Source: a virus | DNA length: 46,576 nucleotides | Reading direction: 5' to 3' (one strand) | Virus record (IMG/VR): IMGVR_UViG_3300009082_000030 | Location: 1-46,576 of that record | Shown: one piece after another, positions 1 through 8,245 of the stretch | Numbering within the stretch: position 1 is the stretch's first letter | Layout of the letters: every line of letters starts with the position of its first letter | Made by a program: the position numbers and the translations under genes | Notes under the pieces: generated by a model | Seen by the model: only the letters and a program-made list of their open reading frames with translations | Databases searched by the model: none | Told to the model about the DNA's origin: nothing

Positions 1-2160
1 ATTAGCCTTTTTCCAATTCTCAAGTGCTTTTTTTATAGCTTCTCCGCCTTCCTCTCCATCTTTTAAAAGAATATTTTTTAAGCTATCTATTTTTTTTGTA
101 CCATGTGATATATTCATTGATATTTTTTGATTTGTTTTAAGACCTTGTAAAAGTTGTAAGAAATTAAAAGTTGGAGAAAAGTCTAATACATCTGGAAAAC
201 TTATATCCCATACTGTTGGATAACCTGGATTAAAATTGTCTTTATAATTGTTTGGGTTTCCATTTGTTAATATTGAATATGCTTGTATTATTTTTGTTAT
301 TCCTCCCTTTTCTAAACTAAATATTTCTGCTCCTGGCGTTATATCTCTAACAAACAAAAATATACCTTTGTCTTTTTCTTTCAAACTTATTTCGTTTAGA
401 ATTTTTTCAATACCACTTTTTTGTTCTGTTCTTTCTTTTTTATCAGCGATTAAATATTTTATAAAATGATTTATTTTTGATATTGCTTCATCTTTAGATG
501 ATAAATATATTACTTTAGTATTTAATGGGGAATGTATATAAAGTTTTTTTTCTCCAGCTTCGAGTATTGTACTTCGGCCATAACGTGTGTTTTTATTTTT
601 AGTTATTTCTTTTCCTACTTCATTATATATATTTTTTTCTTTTGTAACATCAATGGCCGCATACATTTTTCGTTCCAACTCTTGAAATGCTTCAGGCCAT
701 GATGTACCATTGGAAAGAACTAAAGCTGCAGTTGCTTTTACTCCGTATTTTTCTTTATCAGCTTGTTGTAATTTATCAAATTCTTGTTGATTTATATTTG
801 TTTTATATTCGTCTTTTTCTTTTTCTTTTGAAATTTTTGTTTTTGTTATATATTTTAGTGGATAAATATTTTCTTCGGGCACTAAAGATATTACATACAT
901 TTGTACATCTTTTGCAATATCCTTAAATGCTTCGCTATTTTTTAATCCATTTTCAAAAGATCGTTTCAAATATTCAAACACTAAATATGGATGTATATAC
1001 ATTTCTGATACTGACGGCACAAGCTCTTGTATAAAATCAGAATTAACTTTTTGTAGACTAAGTACATATTGTAATATTTTTGAACGTCGATTACCTTCTA
1101 ATTCGTTAAGGTCATTAATAAAATTTGTTATTATGTCTGTATTGTCTATAGTAGGACCTTTTTCTTTAATTGTATATATTCCGCCTTTTTTAAGGATACC
1201 AATATTATTTAATTCCTTTAATAGTTCTGAATCTTTTACAGTGCAATCCCCTAAATAATTTTTAACAACATTCTTATATAATTCAATTATTTTATTTCTA
1301 CTTTTTGTTAAATGCGTAAGAATAAATAATAATAAATTTGACCTAATATCTTTTTCCGGTATTGTAGAATTTTTTTGTCCCGCTTCTTTGGGAAACATTT
1401 TATCAAATTTTTTTAATACCATATACAAAGCAACAGTTACTCCAGGATATGGACCGACAATTTCTTTTGGTAAATATCCATTATATGGGGCAGGAAAATT
1501 ACCAAGAGTTTGATCCACAGTACAACTTAATGTGGCCTCAATAGAACCGTCTTTATTAAAAACTACATCTCCTATTCCTAAGGGGCCGGAAATTGTTGTT
1601 GTAAAACTACAAGAGTCTTTATATTGTCTTTTTAATTCCGGAGAAACACTCCATCCAAAATCAACTAAAATTTTTGGAGGGTTACTATTAGCTATACGAT
1701 GTAAATAAGTAAAACGCATTGCTAATATTTCTATTATTTCTTGATTTACACTTGTTAATGTTATTACTAAATTTCCTCCTCCTGTCGATGTTGTGTCACC
1801 ACCTTTGGGCATTACATCATATTTCATAGACTTAAGAAAACTATGACTTTGGTTTTCTTCAGAATCAAATAAATCAATATATTCAAATTCATTAATTGAA
1901 TTTTTTGGTAATATAATTTGAACTTTAATATATGGGGTTAATGAGTCTAATAAAAATGTTGGTTTTAAATACATTGGTGGGGCATTTATACTAACTTTAC
2001 CTTCGGTTGCTCTACTAAGGATTTTTGTTCGTAATTCTTTAGCAGCAGACTCTTGGGTTTCTTGAAGTGTTGGAGCTTTTGCTGATGTCTTTACTGGTAA
2101 TTTTGTTTTTATACCATATAAATCAGTCGGTGTTATTATTGTTTTTTCTTCATTCGCCAT
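1..2160 (-). CDS. Probable virion (baseplate/tail) protein, 3' end outside window
   Basis: A continuous reverse-strand frame runs from an ATG at 2160 off the left edge, giving at least 720 residues; the triplets I checked across the left part of the frame contain no stop. The N-terminus is MANEEKTIITPTDLYGIKT. Near residue 165 is a LVDFGWS segment, a type I associate with phage baseplate/hub-like proteins, followed by a Thr/Ser/Gly-rich beta-type stretch. There is no YLE tag and no signal peptide. It starts 4 bases after the stop of the 198-residue gene upstream, so the two are probably co-transcribed. The structural assignment rests on size, composition and the FGW motif, and is an inference. 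The C-terminus is not visible. Confidence 0.5.
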   Translation of the reverse strand, partial: MANEEKTIITPTDLYGIKTKLPVKTSAKAPTLQETQESAAKELRTKILSRATEGKVSINAPPMYLKPTFLLDSLTPYIKVQIILPKNSINEFEYIDLFDSEENQSHSFLKSMKYDVMPKGGDTTSTGGGNLVITLTSVNQEIIEILAMRFTYLHRIANSNPPKILVDFGWSVSPELKRQYKDSCSFTTTISGPLGIGDVVFNKDGSIEATLSCTVDQTLGNFPAPYNGYLPKEIVGPYPGVTVALYMVLKKFDKMFPKEAGQKNSTIPEKDIRSNLLLFILTHLTKSRNKIIELYKNVVKNYLGDCTVKDSELLKELNNIGILKKGGIYTIKEKGPTIDNTDIITNFINDLNELEGNRRSKILQYVLSLQKVNSDFIQELVPSVSEMYIHPYLVFEYLKRSFENGLKNSEAFKDIAKDVQMYVISLVPEENIYPLKYITKTKISKEKEKDEYKTNINQQEFDKLQQADKEKYGVKATAALVLSNGTSWPEAFQELERKMYAAIDVTKEKNIYNEVGKEITKNKNTRYGRSTILEAGEKKLYIHSPLNTKVIYLSSKDEAISKINHFIKYLIADKKERTEQKSGIEKILNEISLKEKDKGIFLFVRDITPGAEIFSLEKGGITKIIQAYSILTNGNPNNYKDNFNPGYPTVWDISFPDVLDFSPTFNFLQLLQGLKTNQKISMNISHGTKKIDSLKNILLKDGEEGGEAIKKALENWKKAN

Positions 2161-2164
2161 ATAA

Positions 2165-2761
2165 TTATTCCTCGAATCCGTCTAATCCACTTCCACCTTT
2201 ATCTTCTTTTGGTTTTGCTGTTGGTATTTGCGCAGATGTAACTTTTGGTGTTGTATCTTTTTCTACGGGTTGTTCAACTGTTGGTTTTGCAAAACTGTCT
2301 TGTACGTTTTTCAATTCTACACCTCTTTTTGAATATAAATTTAGTGTTTTAATTATTAAGTCTTGTGTTGCTTTTTTATATAAATCTTTATCTGCAAAGT
2401 TTTTTTCTAATTCTGTAAAGTCTTCTTCTTTATTTAATCCATAATTTATTAATGCACCTCGTGCTACAAAAGATTTAAAATATGTTCTATAGCATTTTCG
2501 TATTACTGGTTTTATATAAGTGGTTAATATTCTATATAGCATTGCTCCGGTATATTTATTAGATGCAGGAATTTTTGATAATTGAACTAAAACTCGCATT
2601 AGTTTTGCTCTATCAACAATATTTAATTGTGCTGCACCAATGTTTAATGCATGTATTTTATCTACTCCAGGTCCGCCATAAAGTATAAAAGCATATATCT
2701 TTATATTTTTTTTCCATTGAGTATAATATAAACTATAAAATGAACCTGTCTTATATAACAT
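2165..2761 (-). CDS. Hypothetical protein, probably structural
   Basis: 198 residues. I do not recognise the family. The first two thirds are mixed and basic. The last 50 residues are a low-complexity Pro/Lys/Thr/Glu tail ending GGSGLDGFEE, which looks like a disordered extension. It lies directly upstream of the large virion-type gene, with a 4-base gap. The nearest purine-rich run upstream (AAGGAAAA) sits about 15 bases from the ATG, so the start could be slightly further in. It is transcribed away from the + strand nuclease gene at 2825. A structural or assembly role is inferred only from the neighbour. Confidence 0.5.
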   Translation of the reverse strand: MLYKTGSFYSLYYTQWKKNIKIYAFILYGGPGVDKIHALNIGAAQLNIVDRAKLMRVLVQLSKIPASNKYTGAMLYRILTTYIKPVIRKCYRTYFKSFVARGALINYGLNKEEDFTELEKNFADKDLYKKATQDLIIKTLNLYSKRGVELKNVQDSFAKPTVEQPVEKDTTPKVTSAQIPTAKPKEDKGGSGLDGFEE

Positions 2762-2824
2762 ATAAAATAATATATTTTCCTTAATATATAATTAATTATA
2801 ATAAATCCTATAATATATTTAACT
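2762..2824. promoter_or_regulatory. Divergent intergenic region, probable promoters
   Basis: 63 bases of almost pure A/T between two divergently transcribed genes, so each must be served by a promoter here or nearby. Several TATAAT-like boxes occur on both strands but none stands out against the base composition. No clear Shine-Dalgarno precedes the + strand gene. Confidence 0.35.
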
Positions 2825-3355
2825 ATGAGCGATAAAAAAATATCATATAAAAAACTGAAAGTATATTCTGTAAATGTCAAAAAAAACAAAAAGCAAAGGA
2901 AAAAAAATGCTTTAAAAATGTTAGAACATTATAAGACAAATACTGGAAAACAACAAGAAAATTCTATAGAAAAAAAGGTTAGATTATATTTAGAAACAAT
3001 AGGAATATATTTTATTCCAGAATACGGAATACAACATAAATTTAAAAAAGCTAAAAAAACATATTATAAAGTTTATGATTTTTATGTTGTTGGTAATTTA
3101 AACGATTTGCCGTTTTCTTTTTTTATAGAATGCGATGGAACATATTATCATTCAGAAGATTATTATGAGGGCAAAAAAGTATATAATGAACTTACTTATG
3201 TTCAAAAGAAAAATGTAAGAAATGATAAACTGAAAAATAAAATAGCTAAAGATATTGGAATTCCTTTATTAAGATTAAAAGAAAAAGACATCAAATATAA
3301 CTTTGATGTCATTATCGAACAAATACAAAATGAAATAAAAAGACAAACATCTTAA
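2825..3355 (+). CDS. Vsr/DUF559-like PD-(D/E)XK endonuclease
   Basis: 176 residues with a Lys-rich N-terminus (about residues 1-45), then a compact nuclease core. Key elements are VYDFYVV (Asp near residue 84), FFIECDGTYYH (Glu-x-Asp-Gly and His) and the closing GIPLLRLKEKDI strand, the order seen in Vsr/DUF559-type restriction-like nucleases. Such proteins are often free-standing phage endonucleases or homing-type enzymes. It is a lone + strand gene between two minus-strand blocks and overlaps the next gene tail to tail by 4 bases, which fits an inserted moron-like gene. It has no YLE tag. The target is unknown; a DNA-repair nicking role is an alternative. Confidence 0.65.
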   Translation: MSDKKISYKKLKVYSVNVKKNKKQRKKNALKMLEHYKTNTGKQQENSIEKKVRLYLETIGIYFIPEYGIQHKFKKAKKTYYKVYDFYVVGNLNDLPFSFFIECDGTYYHSEDYYEGKKVYNELTYVQKKNVRNDKLKNKIAKDIGIPLLRLKEKDIKYNFDVIIEQIQNEIKRQTS

Positions 3356-3546
3356 TCTATATCTATATTTAACAATCTTGCATTAGAAATTTTATTTACT
3401 ATTTCATTAGCTAACTTTTTCGCTTCGGCTTTTTGATTTTTAACATTTTTAGGAACAAATATTTTAACAGCTATATTAGCCCAATAAACATTATCAGACT
3501 TTTCTTCATTTAATACTTTTATATATGTATCTATGAGTTTTTTCAT
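3352..3546 (-). CDS. Small protein with divergent YLE tag
   Basis: 64 residues starting MKKLIDTYIKVLNEE, a relaxed form of the tag in which L-N-E could be the cut site. The remainder (about 48 residues) is Lys/Asn-rich with the stretch KAEAKKLANEIVNKI, probably helical. A GAGGG Shine-Dalgarno lies 6 bases before the ATG, inside the end of the upstream gene, with which it overlaps by 4 bases. Function unknown. If the tag is real this is a small internal virion peptide. Confidence 0.5.
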   Translation of the reverse strand: MKKLIDTYIKVLNEEKSDNVYWANIAVKIFVPKNVKNQKAEAKKLANEIVNKISNARLLNIDID

Positions 3547-4946
3547 AGTTTTCCCTCTTTAAGTTTTTTTATAAAATATGCTTCATCAAATGCGCTCTCT
3601 AATTGTCCATTTGGTACATAAAATTGAGAAAGTGCATTATTACTATCATGTGAAAAAAATAAATCATTAAAATATAAAGTATCTTGATCTTCAAGCCAAT
3701 CTTCTTCACCTATAATATTATTACATAATCTATATAACATTGGCTCAATATTAATTGTATAATAGTATTTATTACCAGATTCATTTTTCCATCCATTCGC
3801 TAATAGATATTTACTAAAATAGAAATTAAAAATTTTAATTATTCCTCGATATGTGGCATCAATATATATGTCAAGTATAATATCAATAGCATCACGATGT
3901 TTTTCATAATCTTCAAAATCATTTAAATCCAGTCCATAATTATTTTTTATTATTTTTGTTATTTTATCGTTTGAACTTAAATCGTTTTTTAATATTGAAA
4001 GAATATCAATGTTTCCTATCATATCAACATAAAAATCTTCATAATCATCTGTCGCACTATATAACCAATCCATTTCATGGTTTGTATTTTTTATAAGTGC
4101 ACGATTTGATTCAAAAATATACATTTTTATATTTTTTATTGTAGCACTAATGGTGATTATTTTATCATGATATGAATATTTAAAGTTGCCAGGGCCTGAT
4201 GTGTATTGATTGTTATTCTGATAAAATATAAAATCCAATCTTGGTTCTATTATTTTTTTTATAAATACATCTTTTAATCCAGCATCGGAATCAAAAATTT
4301 TATTAAATGTTGCTTTTGATATTGGATGGTCCGACGAATCCATATAACTTGAAGATTGAATATGAAATTGATATTTTTCTTTTGTATTTTTATTTATTAG
4401 TACATATAAATTTCCAAAGTCATTATATTGGTCAAATGCATTATTTTCTGTTCTTGTTGCTGTACACCATTGAGTATCTGAGCCCCAATAACAACTTGCC
4501 TCTTTTGTTTGTGGCAATAAAAACATCCACTTATTACTTTCATAAAGTAATATTATATCATCTTTACCTTTATGTATATCTCTTCTTTTTTCTCTATCTG
4601 TTTTTATTTCAAAAAGATTATTACTGTCTAACACAGCATATACATCTTGTAATGATTTATATTTATTTATATCTCGTATTTCTAATTTATTTTTTCTTTT
4701 ATCAAATATAGTTAAATAGTCTTTGGCTTTATAAAAGTCTTCATTTTTTAATTTTTTATTTTTATAAAGATTTAGTAGCCATTTTGAATAATTGCCGACA
4801 TATTTTACAAAATTATTTTCAACTTTAGAGGTTGGGTCTAAAGAACAGATTTCTATAAATTTATCTAAAGGTATATCGTTTTTAAAAAACGGATATATAC
4901 TATCTTGATTGCCTTCGTTGATTAAATAATATAAATAGTTTTTCAT
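3543..4946 (-). CDS. Tagged W-C-T-A motif protein
   Basis: 467 residues. The N-terminus MKNYLYYLINEG is a tag variant (L-I-N-E then G). The centre has a conserved-looking block: LLPQTKEASCYWGSDTQWCT (Cys161) followed by N-x-F-x-x-Y and G-x-LYVLIN, then a K-Y-Q-F-H strand and a D-x-x-D-H-P-I loop. I have seen similar W-C-T-A/G-x-LY blocks in other large phages but cannot name a family. The C-terminal half is Asp/Asn/Tyr-rich with no recognised domain. The block loosely resembles the W-x-S-C-M blocks of the proteins at 11074-13128 and 40395-41822. Enzymatic activity centred on the Cys is possible but unproven. Confidence 0.6.
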   Translation of the reverse strand: MKNYLYYLINEGNQDSIYPFFKNDIPLDKFIEICSLDPTSKVENNFVKYVGNYSKWLLNLYKNKKLKNEDFYKAKDYLTIFDKRKNKLEIRDINKYKSLQDVYAVLDSNNLFEIKTDREKRRDIHKGKDDIILLYESNKWMFLLPQTKEASCYWGSDTQWCTATRTENNAFDQYNDFGNLYVLINKNTKEKYQFHIQSSSYMDSSDHPISKATFNKIFDSDAGLKDVFIKKIIEPRLDFIFYQNNNQYTSGPGNFKYSYHDKIITISATIKNIKMYIFESNRALIKNTNHEMDWLYSATDDYEDFYVDMIGNIDILSILKNDLSSNDKITKIIKNNYGLDLNDFEDYEKHRDAIDIILDIYIDATYRGIIKIFNFYFSKYLLANGWKNESGNKYYYTINIEPMLYRLCNNIIGEEDWLEDQDTLYFNDLFFSHDSNNALSQFYVPNGQLESAFDEAYFIKKLKEGKL

Positions 4947-4952
4947 TAAAAT

Positions 4953-5423
4953 TTACCATCCACTATTTGGCTCATTATATTTTCTACGACTTGACCTTCC
5001 TAGGTCTATATCTGAAACATTATCTTTCCATTTTTTACTTTGTTTAACTAATATTTTTTCAATTGATTCGGGAGAATTAAATAATTTATATTCTATATTT
5101 GCTTCTAGCTTTTTAACTTCTAAATTAGTCCAGCCCTTTTTTATATATCGTTGTTTTAATTCTTCGTTTATTTTATTAAAATATTGTTTAAACAATTTAA
5201 ACATTTGTTCTTTTTCTTGTTTTTCTGATAACAAATTCCATTTAAATAAATCTGAATATTTAATAGAAACAGTAAGGTCTGATTTGCTGTTTTTATAAAA
5301 ACCATTTTTAATATTGCTGTCTATAATATTTTTTATTTTATCAACAATTTTATTAAGTTCAAATGATTTATCTTTTATATTATTATTTGATATGACTTCC
5401 AAATACTGTTCAAGTTTTTTCAT
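4953..5423 (-). CDS. Tagged hypothetical protein
   Basis: 156 residues beginning MKKLEQYLEVIS, a clear YLE tag. The rest is Lys/Asn-rich and mainly helical, with a basic C-terminus (GRSSRRKYNEPNSGW). There is no recognised domain. It is the most upstream of a three-gene tagged group (5423 to 3352) and lies 6 bases after the membrane-protein gene that ends the lysis operon, so it may be read through from it. Confidence 0.55.
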   Translation of the reverse strand: MKKLEQYLEVISNNNIKDKSFELNKIVDKIKNIIDSNIKNGFYKNSKSDLTVSIKYSDLFKWNLLSEKQEKEQMFKLFKQYFNKINEELKQRYIKKGWTNLEVKKLEANIEYKLFNSPESIEKILVKQSKKWKDNVSDIDLGRSSRRKYNEPNSGW

Positions 5424-5429
5424 TTTTGT

Positions 5430-5675
5430 TTATACCTTTTTAATTTTCTCTAATATTCGTTTTGATAAACTGACAGCAGATGACATATCGTCTATGTCTG
5501 GAGCATCTTCGCTTTTAATGTCTACAATTTTAATTTCTGGATATAATATTAGTTTTTTTTCTTTTCTATTTAGGTAAACTACAAATAAAACATATGGTAT
5601 AATAATTATTAATAAAATTAATACTATTAAAAACCAATTTAATACATTCTTAAAAAGCTCTTTATTTATTATCAT
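5430..5675 (-). CDS. Small single-pass membrane protein of lysis operon
   Basis: 81 residues. One strong hydrophobic segment at about residues 13-35, then basic RKEKK and a soluble tail of about 40 residues ending in a short helix (SLSKRILEKIKKV). The start overlaps the preceding stop (ATGA). An inner-membrane anchor with a soluble tail is the layout of an inner-membrane spanin or a holin accessory protein, but there is no extended coiled coil. The role is inferred from position downstream of the amidase. Confidence 0.5.
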   Translation of the reverse strand: MIINKELFKNVLNWFLIVLILLIIIIPYVLFVVYLNRKEKKLILYPEIKIVDIKSEDAPDIDDMSSAVSLSKRILEKIKKV

Positions 5676-6106
5676 AACGCTATCACCACCACTAAAATTA
5701 ATAATACTACTGGAAAACCATACTTTGCTGTTTGTGTATATATTTTATCTATTACAATTAACAATTCATTTGTTTGATTATCTTTTCGGATATTTATAGA
5801 AATGATTACTGTTTTAATAATCTTATTATTTTCATCATACCATTGAATTTCTGCTTTTGTTTCAAAAGTATCGTCATTGATTATTTCCCATGGGCTTTTT
5901 TCTAAAACAATCTTTATTTTTTTATTTTTTTCGGCTAAAATTTCTTTATAATAATTCTCAGCCATCTTTACTTGTGTTTCAAATTCTTTTAACGACATAG
6001 ACTCGATATATTGATTTTTATAATATATGTCTATTTCTTTTCCTTTTTCAACCGCAAAAGAATTGATTGTTATTAAACTAAATAATAATACTAATATTTT
6101 TTTCAT
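5672..6106 (-). CDS. Exported protein with signal peptide and C-terminal membrane segment (spanin-like layout)
   Basis: 144 residues. The N-terminal signal peptide is MKKILVLLFSLITINSFAVE, with likely cleavage after SFA. A Lys/Glu-rich domain of about 95 residues follows, containing W and E-I-Q-W-Y elements, then a C-terminal hydrophobic segment (FPVVLLILVVVIAL). It overlaps the amidase stop by 4 bases and the next gene by 4 bases. Unimolecular spanins have an outer-membrane lipobox at one end and a C-terminal membrane helix at the other; here the helix is present but I see no lipobox Cys. It is therefore a spanin-like candidate rather than a confident spanin. Confidence 0.5.
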   Translation of the reverse strand: MKKILVLLFSLITINSFAVEKGKEIDIYYKNQYIESMSLKEFETQVKMAENYYKEILAEKNKKIKIVLEKSPWEIINDDTFETKAEIQWYDENNKIIKTVIISINIRKDNQTNELLIVIDKIYTQTAKYGFPVVLLILVVVIAL

Positions 6107-6828
6107 ATTACCTTATTTATATTATATCTTAAATTTCCACTAGTCAAGAAATTATATTTATTATCTTTTAACATTTTATCTAACTCACCCCAATTAAACC
6201 CTTCACCTGGACATTGTTTTAGTTTTTTTGCTATAACAGCTTGAGTATTATATGATAAAATATTAAATCTATGTGATGTTATTCGGTTTATAGTTGGATA
6301 TAATAAAAACAAATGTTTGAATATTAATTTTTCTAAAGCGATATATTGCTTTGCTGTATAAGGGTCGCGATTTGATTTTGAACTATTCATTATTTCAATA
6401 CAAACTGTTTTAAGGTCGTGTCTGCCAGATGATGAATGATATGTATAGTATTCTGGGTCTATTATTTCTACAATTTCTCCAGATTTACTTATAACATAAT
6501 GAACCAAAGCTATTCCTTGAAAATATTCTGCGGCTCGTTCTCCATCGTACATCCATCTTAAAAAACCTTCTATCGTATTACCGCCACCAGTACCATGTAA
6601 AACTATTTCTGTTATTGGTTGTTTTCTTATGTTTCTTATCCAGCCGGGTTTATATTTAGTTCTTATTTTTTTTTCTATAATAATATCTACTTTTTCTTCT
6701 TTAGCGGTAGGTAATATTGTTATATCATTTACACTTGAAGACATATCTTTTGCCTCTATAGGATCCATTATTTTATTTCCAAATAAATCTTTTGTGCTTC
6801 TTAAAATGTTATTTAATAAATCTAACAT
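6103..6828 (-). CDS. Endolysin: N-acetylmuramoyl-L-alanine amidase (Amidase_2/PGRP-like)
   Basis: 241 residues. The catalytic domain covers about residues 65-225: EIVLHGTGGG (first zinc His), YYTYHSS, TVCIEIMNSS, the TSHRFN His and CPGEGFNW (Cys ligand). This is the normal zinc set of the Amidase_2 fold, which cleaves the amide between muramic acid and L-Ala of peptidoglycan. There is no signal peptide, so export would rely on a holin, and the neighbouring gene upstream (6829-7203) is holin-like. The N-terminal 60 residues (STKDLFGNKIMDPIEAKDMS) are an unassigned linker or anchor. The gene is directly adjacent to the holin candidate (0-base gap) and overlaps the exported protein downstream. 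Confidence 0.85.
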   Translation of the reverse strand: MLDLLNNILRSTKDLFGNKIMDPIEAKDMSSSVNDITILPTAKEEKVDIIIEKKIRTKYKPGWIRNIRKQPITEIVLHGTGGGNTIEGFLRWMYDGERAAEYFQGIALVHYVISKSGEIVEIIDPEYYTYHSSSGRHDLKTVCIEIMNSSKSNRDPYTAKQYIALEKLIFKHLFLLYPTINRITSHRFNILSYNTQAVIAKKLKQCPGEGFNWGELDKMLKDNKYNFLTSGNLRYNINKVI

Positions 6829-7203
6829 TTATTTTTCCGGATTTATTATTGGGTCACCATTTTCATCGACCATTAGTTCTTCTAATTCACCGCGGCTTTT
6901 ACCATCATTATAAAGTTTTATCATTATTCCAACCATTGCAATTAAGGTTGCTATAACTCCAGCTAATGTTGGTAAAATTATTGCCGAATCTTGAATTCCT
7001 TTTGTTGCCGCCATATATGATAAATATAAAAACATTATTATACTTGCAAAAAATAATAACATTCCAACAAATACATATACATATGGCGCAATAATTGACT
7101 CTGGTCTATTACTTGAAAAAAACATTGGTTTAACATATTTTTGCCCGCGGGCTATTATTGCATTAGAAATTAGTTCTACAGCATTTAATATATATTTAAG
7201 CAT
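6829..7203 (-). CDS. Holin-like membrane protein
   Basis: About 124 residues. Two hydrophobic segments (APYVYVFVGMLLFFASIIMF and the following YLSYMAA region, then ILPTLAGVIATLIAMVGIMI) precede an acidic, charged C-terminus (SRGELEELMVDENGDPI). This layout, next to an amidase without a signal peptide, fits a holin. I chose the ATG at 7203 because GGAG lies six bases before it. The in-frame ATG at 7215 is also possible but would place that GGAG inside the gene. Overlaps the upstream stop, implying coupling. Confidence 0.6.
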   Translation of the reverse strand: MLKYILNAVELISNAIIARGQKYVKPMFFSSNRPESIIAPYVYVFVGMLLFFASIIMFLYLSYMAATKGIQDSAIILPTLAGVIATLIAMVGIMIKLYNDGKSRGELEELMVDENGDPIINPEK

Positions 7204-7426
7204 TTTGTACTCCATATTTATTTTTTAATTTTTCTAAAATCTCTTTAACTATTGATTTGTTTTCGTGATACGCACTCTCATCTATAATCATATTATTTTT
7301 TACAACAATAGCTCTATAAACAGTTCTATCATTTGTAGTATCTTCATATGTTTTAAGTGAAAAAATTATAGTTTCTCCATCATATCCTACTTTCCCAGAC
7401 AGCTCGTTAGATATTTCTTTATACAT
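7196..7426 (-). CDS. Hypothetical small protein, first gene of lysis operon
   Basis: 76 residues with the pattern GKVGYDGETIIFSLKTYEDT then VYRAIVVKNNMIIDES and a terminal helix, suggesting a small beta-beta-alpha domain. Family not recognised. AAAGGATAAG lies about 7 bases before the ATG. Its end overlaps the holin-like gene by 8 bases, so it is in the same transcript as the lysis genes and could be a regulator of it; that is inference only. Confidence 0.5.
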   Translation of the reverse strand: MYKEISNELSGKVGYDGETIIFSLKTYEDTTNDRTVYRAIVVKNNMIIDESAYHENKSIVKEILEKLKNKYGVQNA

Positions 7427-7525
7427 AATTAGCTTATCCTTTTGCGAAAAAAAGTATTATTTTTTTTATTATTGTAAATAATAATATATAATATTTTTTT
7501 ATTACATTAAAGCCATCTTGATTCA
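7427..7525 (-). promoter_or_regulatory. Intergenic region with AT-only hairpin upstream of lysis operon
   Basis: 99 bases between the STAS gene and the lysis operon. It contains a perfect 8-base inverted repeat with a 3-base loop (TTATTATT, GTA, AATAATAA, 7466-7484), then an A/T run and AAAGGATAAG before the next ATG. It is the largest gap in this minus-strand block and so the likeliest place for a separate lysis promoter. The hairpin is made only of A/T and may be chance. Confidence 0.3.
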
Positions 7526-7828
7526 TCATAGGTCAAACACTCCGCTTAATGAGCTTATTTTTAATATACTTAAAACTTTATCACTTACTTTTGATATATA
7601 AAGTTTTTTGTTCTTTTTTCTTAATATCTTTAATAAACTTAATAACAATCCAATACCAGAAGAATCAATATATTCTACATCAGATAAATCTAATTCTATA
7701 TCTTTATTATTGTTTTCTGCTAATACCATTAATTGTTGTTTAATATCTTTTATATATAACATTTCTATTTCTCCGTTTACTGTTACAAAGAAATTTGAAT
7801 CATTTTCTTTAATATTTATATTAATCAT
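7526..7828 (-). CDS. STAS-domain protein (anti-sigma factor antagonist-like)
   Basis: 100 residues, a complete single STAS domain. It has an N-terminal strand (NFFVTVNGEIEMLYIKDIKQ), the strand IELDLSDVEYIDSSGIGLLL with the phosphorylatable Ser at about residue 56 in D-S-S-G, and a last helix (SDKVLSILKISSLSGVFDL). In SpoIIAA/RsbV proteins this Ser is phosphorylated by an anti-sigma kinase, which controls partner switching. I took the ATG at 7828 because AAAGGAGAAAT precedes it; a longer frame to 7906 overlaps the upstream gene and adds no domain. No cognate anti-sigma kinase is visible, so a host partner or the nearby PAS protein is possible. Rare in phage genomes. Confidence 0.8.
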   Translation of the reverse strand: MININIKENDSNFFVTVNGEIEMLYIKDIKQQLMVLAENNNKDIELDLSDVEYIDSSGIGLLLSLLKILRKKNKKLYISKVSDKVLSILKISSLSGVFDL

Positions 7829-7839
7829 TATTTCTCCTT

Positions 7840-8241
7840 TTATCTTGTTAGCGCATATATTATTGCTGCGCCTAACGCACTTAATAAACCAGATAATCCA
7901 CCCCAAATACCTGCTTTAACTTTTAACCCAGCGATGTCTTCTTTTACAAGAGATATAATTTTAATCCAATCACTTAAAGACCTTTCTAAATCTTTAATTT
8001 TTTCTTTCAAATTATCTATTTTATCTGTAATTCTTTTTATTTCTTCTAATATTATTTTAATATCATCTATTTTATTGTCTTGGGTTTTTAATTCTTTTTC
8101 CAATGCCTCTATTGATTTTTTTAATTCTTTATCTAATGTTTTAACTTCTGAGTCTAATCGATTAACATTAAATAATATTGTTTGTGCCCATTCATGCCAT
8201 CCTGTATTTTTGGGTGTTGTATCATTATTAAAATCGTTCAT
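7840..8241 (-). CDS. Coiled-coil protein with C-terminal membrane anchor (XhlA-like)
   Basis: 133 residues. After GWHEWAQTIL, a long heptad-type coiled coil (about residues 28-105) rich in Lys/Glu/Leu/Ile leads to a C-terminal hydrophobic segment (GIWGGLSGLLSALGAAIIYA) with a short basic end. Coiled coil plus tail anchor resembles the hemolysin-XhlA class of phage/prophage membrane proteins linked to lysis. It lies 4 bases after the PAS gene and 11 before the STAS gene, so these three are likely co-expressed. A membrane tether for a signalling complex is an alternative role. Confidence 0.55.
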   Translation of the reverse strand: MNDFNNDTTPKNTGWHEWAQTILFNVNRLDSEVKTLDKELKKSIEALEKELKTQDNKIDDIKIILEEIKRITDKIDNLKEKIKDLERSLSDWIKIISLVKEDIAGLKVKAGIWGGLSGLLSALGAAIIYALTR

Positions 8242-8245
8242 TTAA

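Noticed and set aside
2067-2444. Antisense open frames, for example at 2067-2444, 7608-7919, 14051-14431, 14471-14890 and 42588-42977
   Set aside because: Each lies opposite a well supported gene, has no ribosome site or domain, and has the Leu/Phe/Ser/Tyr-rich composition of A/T-rich shadows.
7526-7906. Longer STAS protein starting at 7906
   Set aside because: The extra 26 residues overlap the upstream gene and lie before an AAAGGAG site that fits the ATG at 7828.
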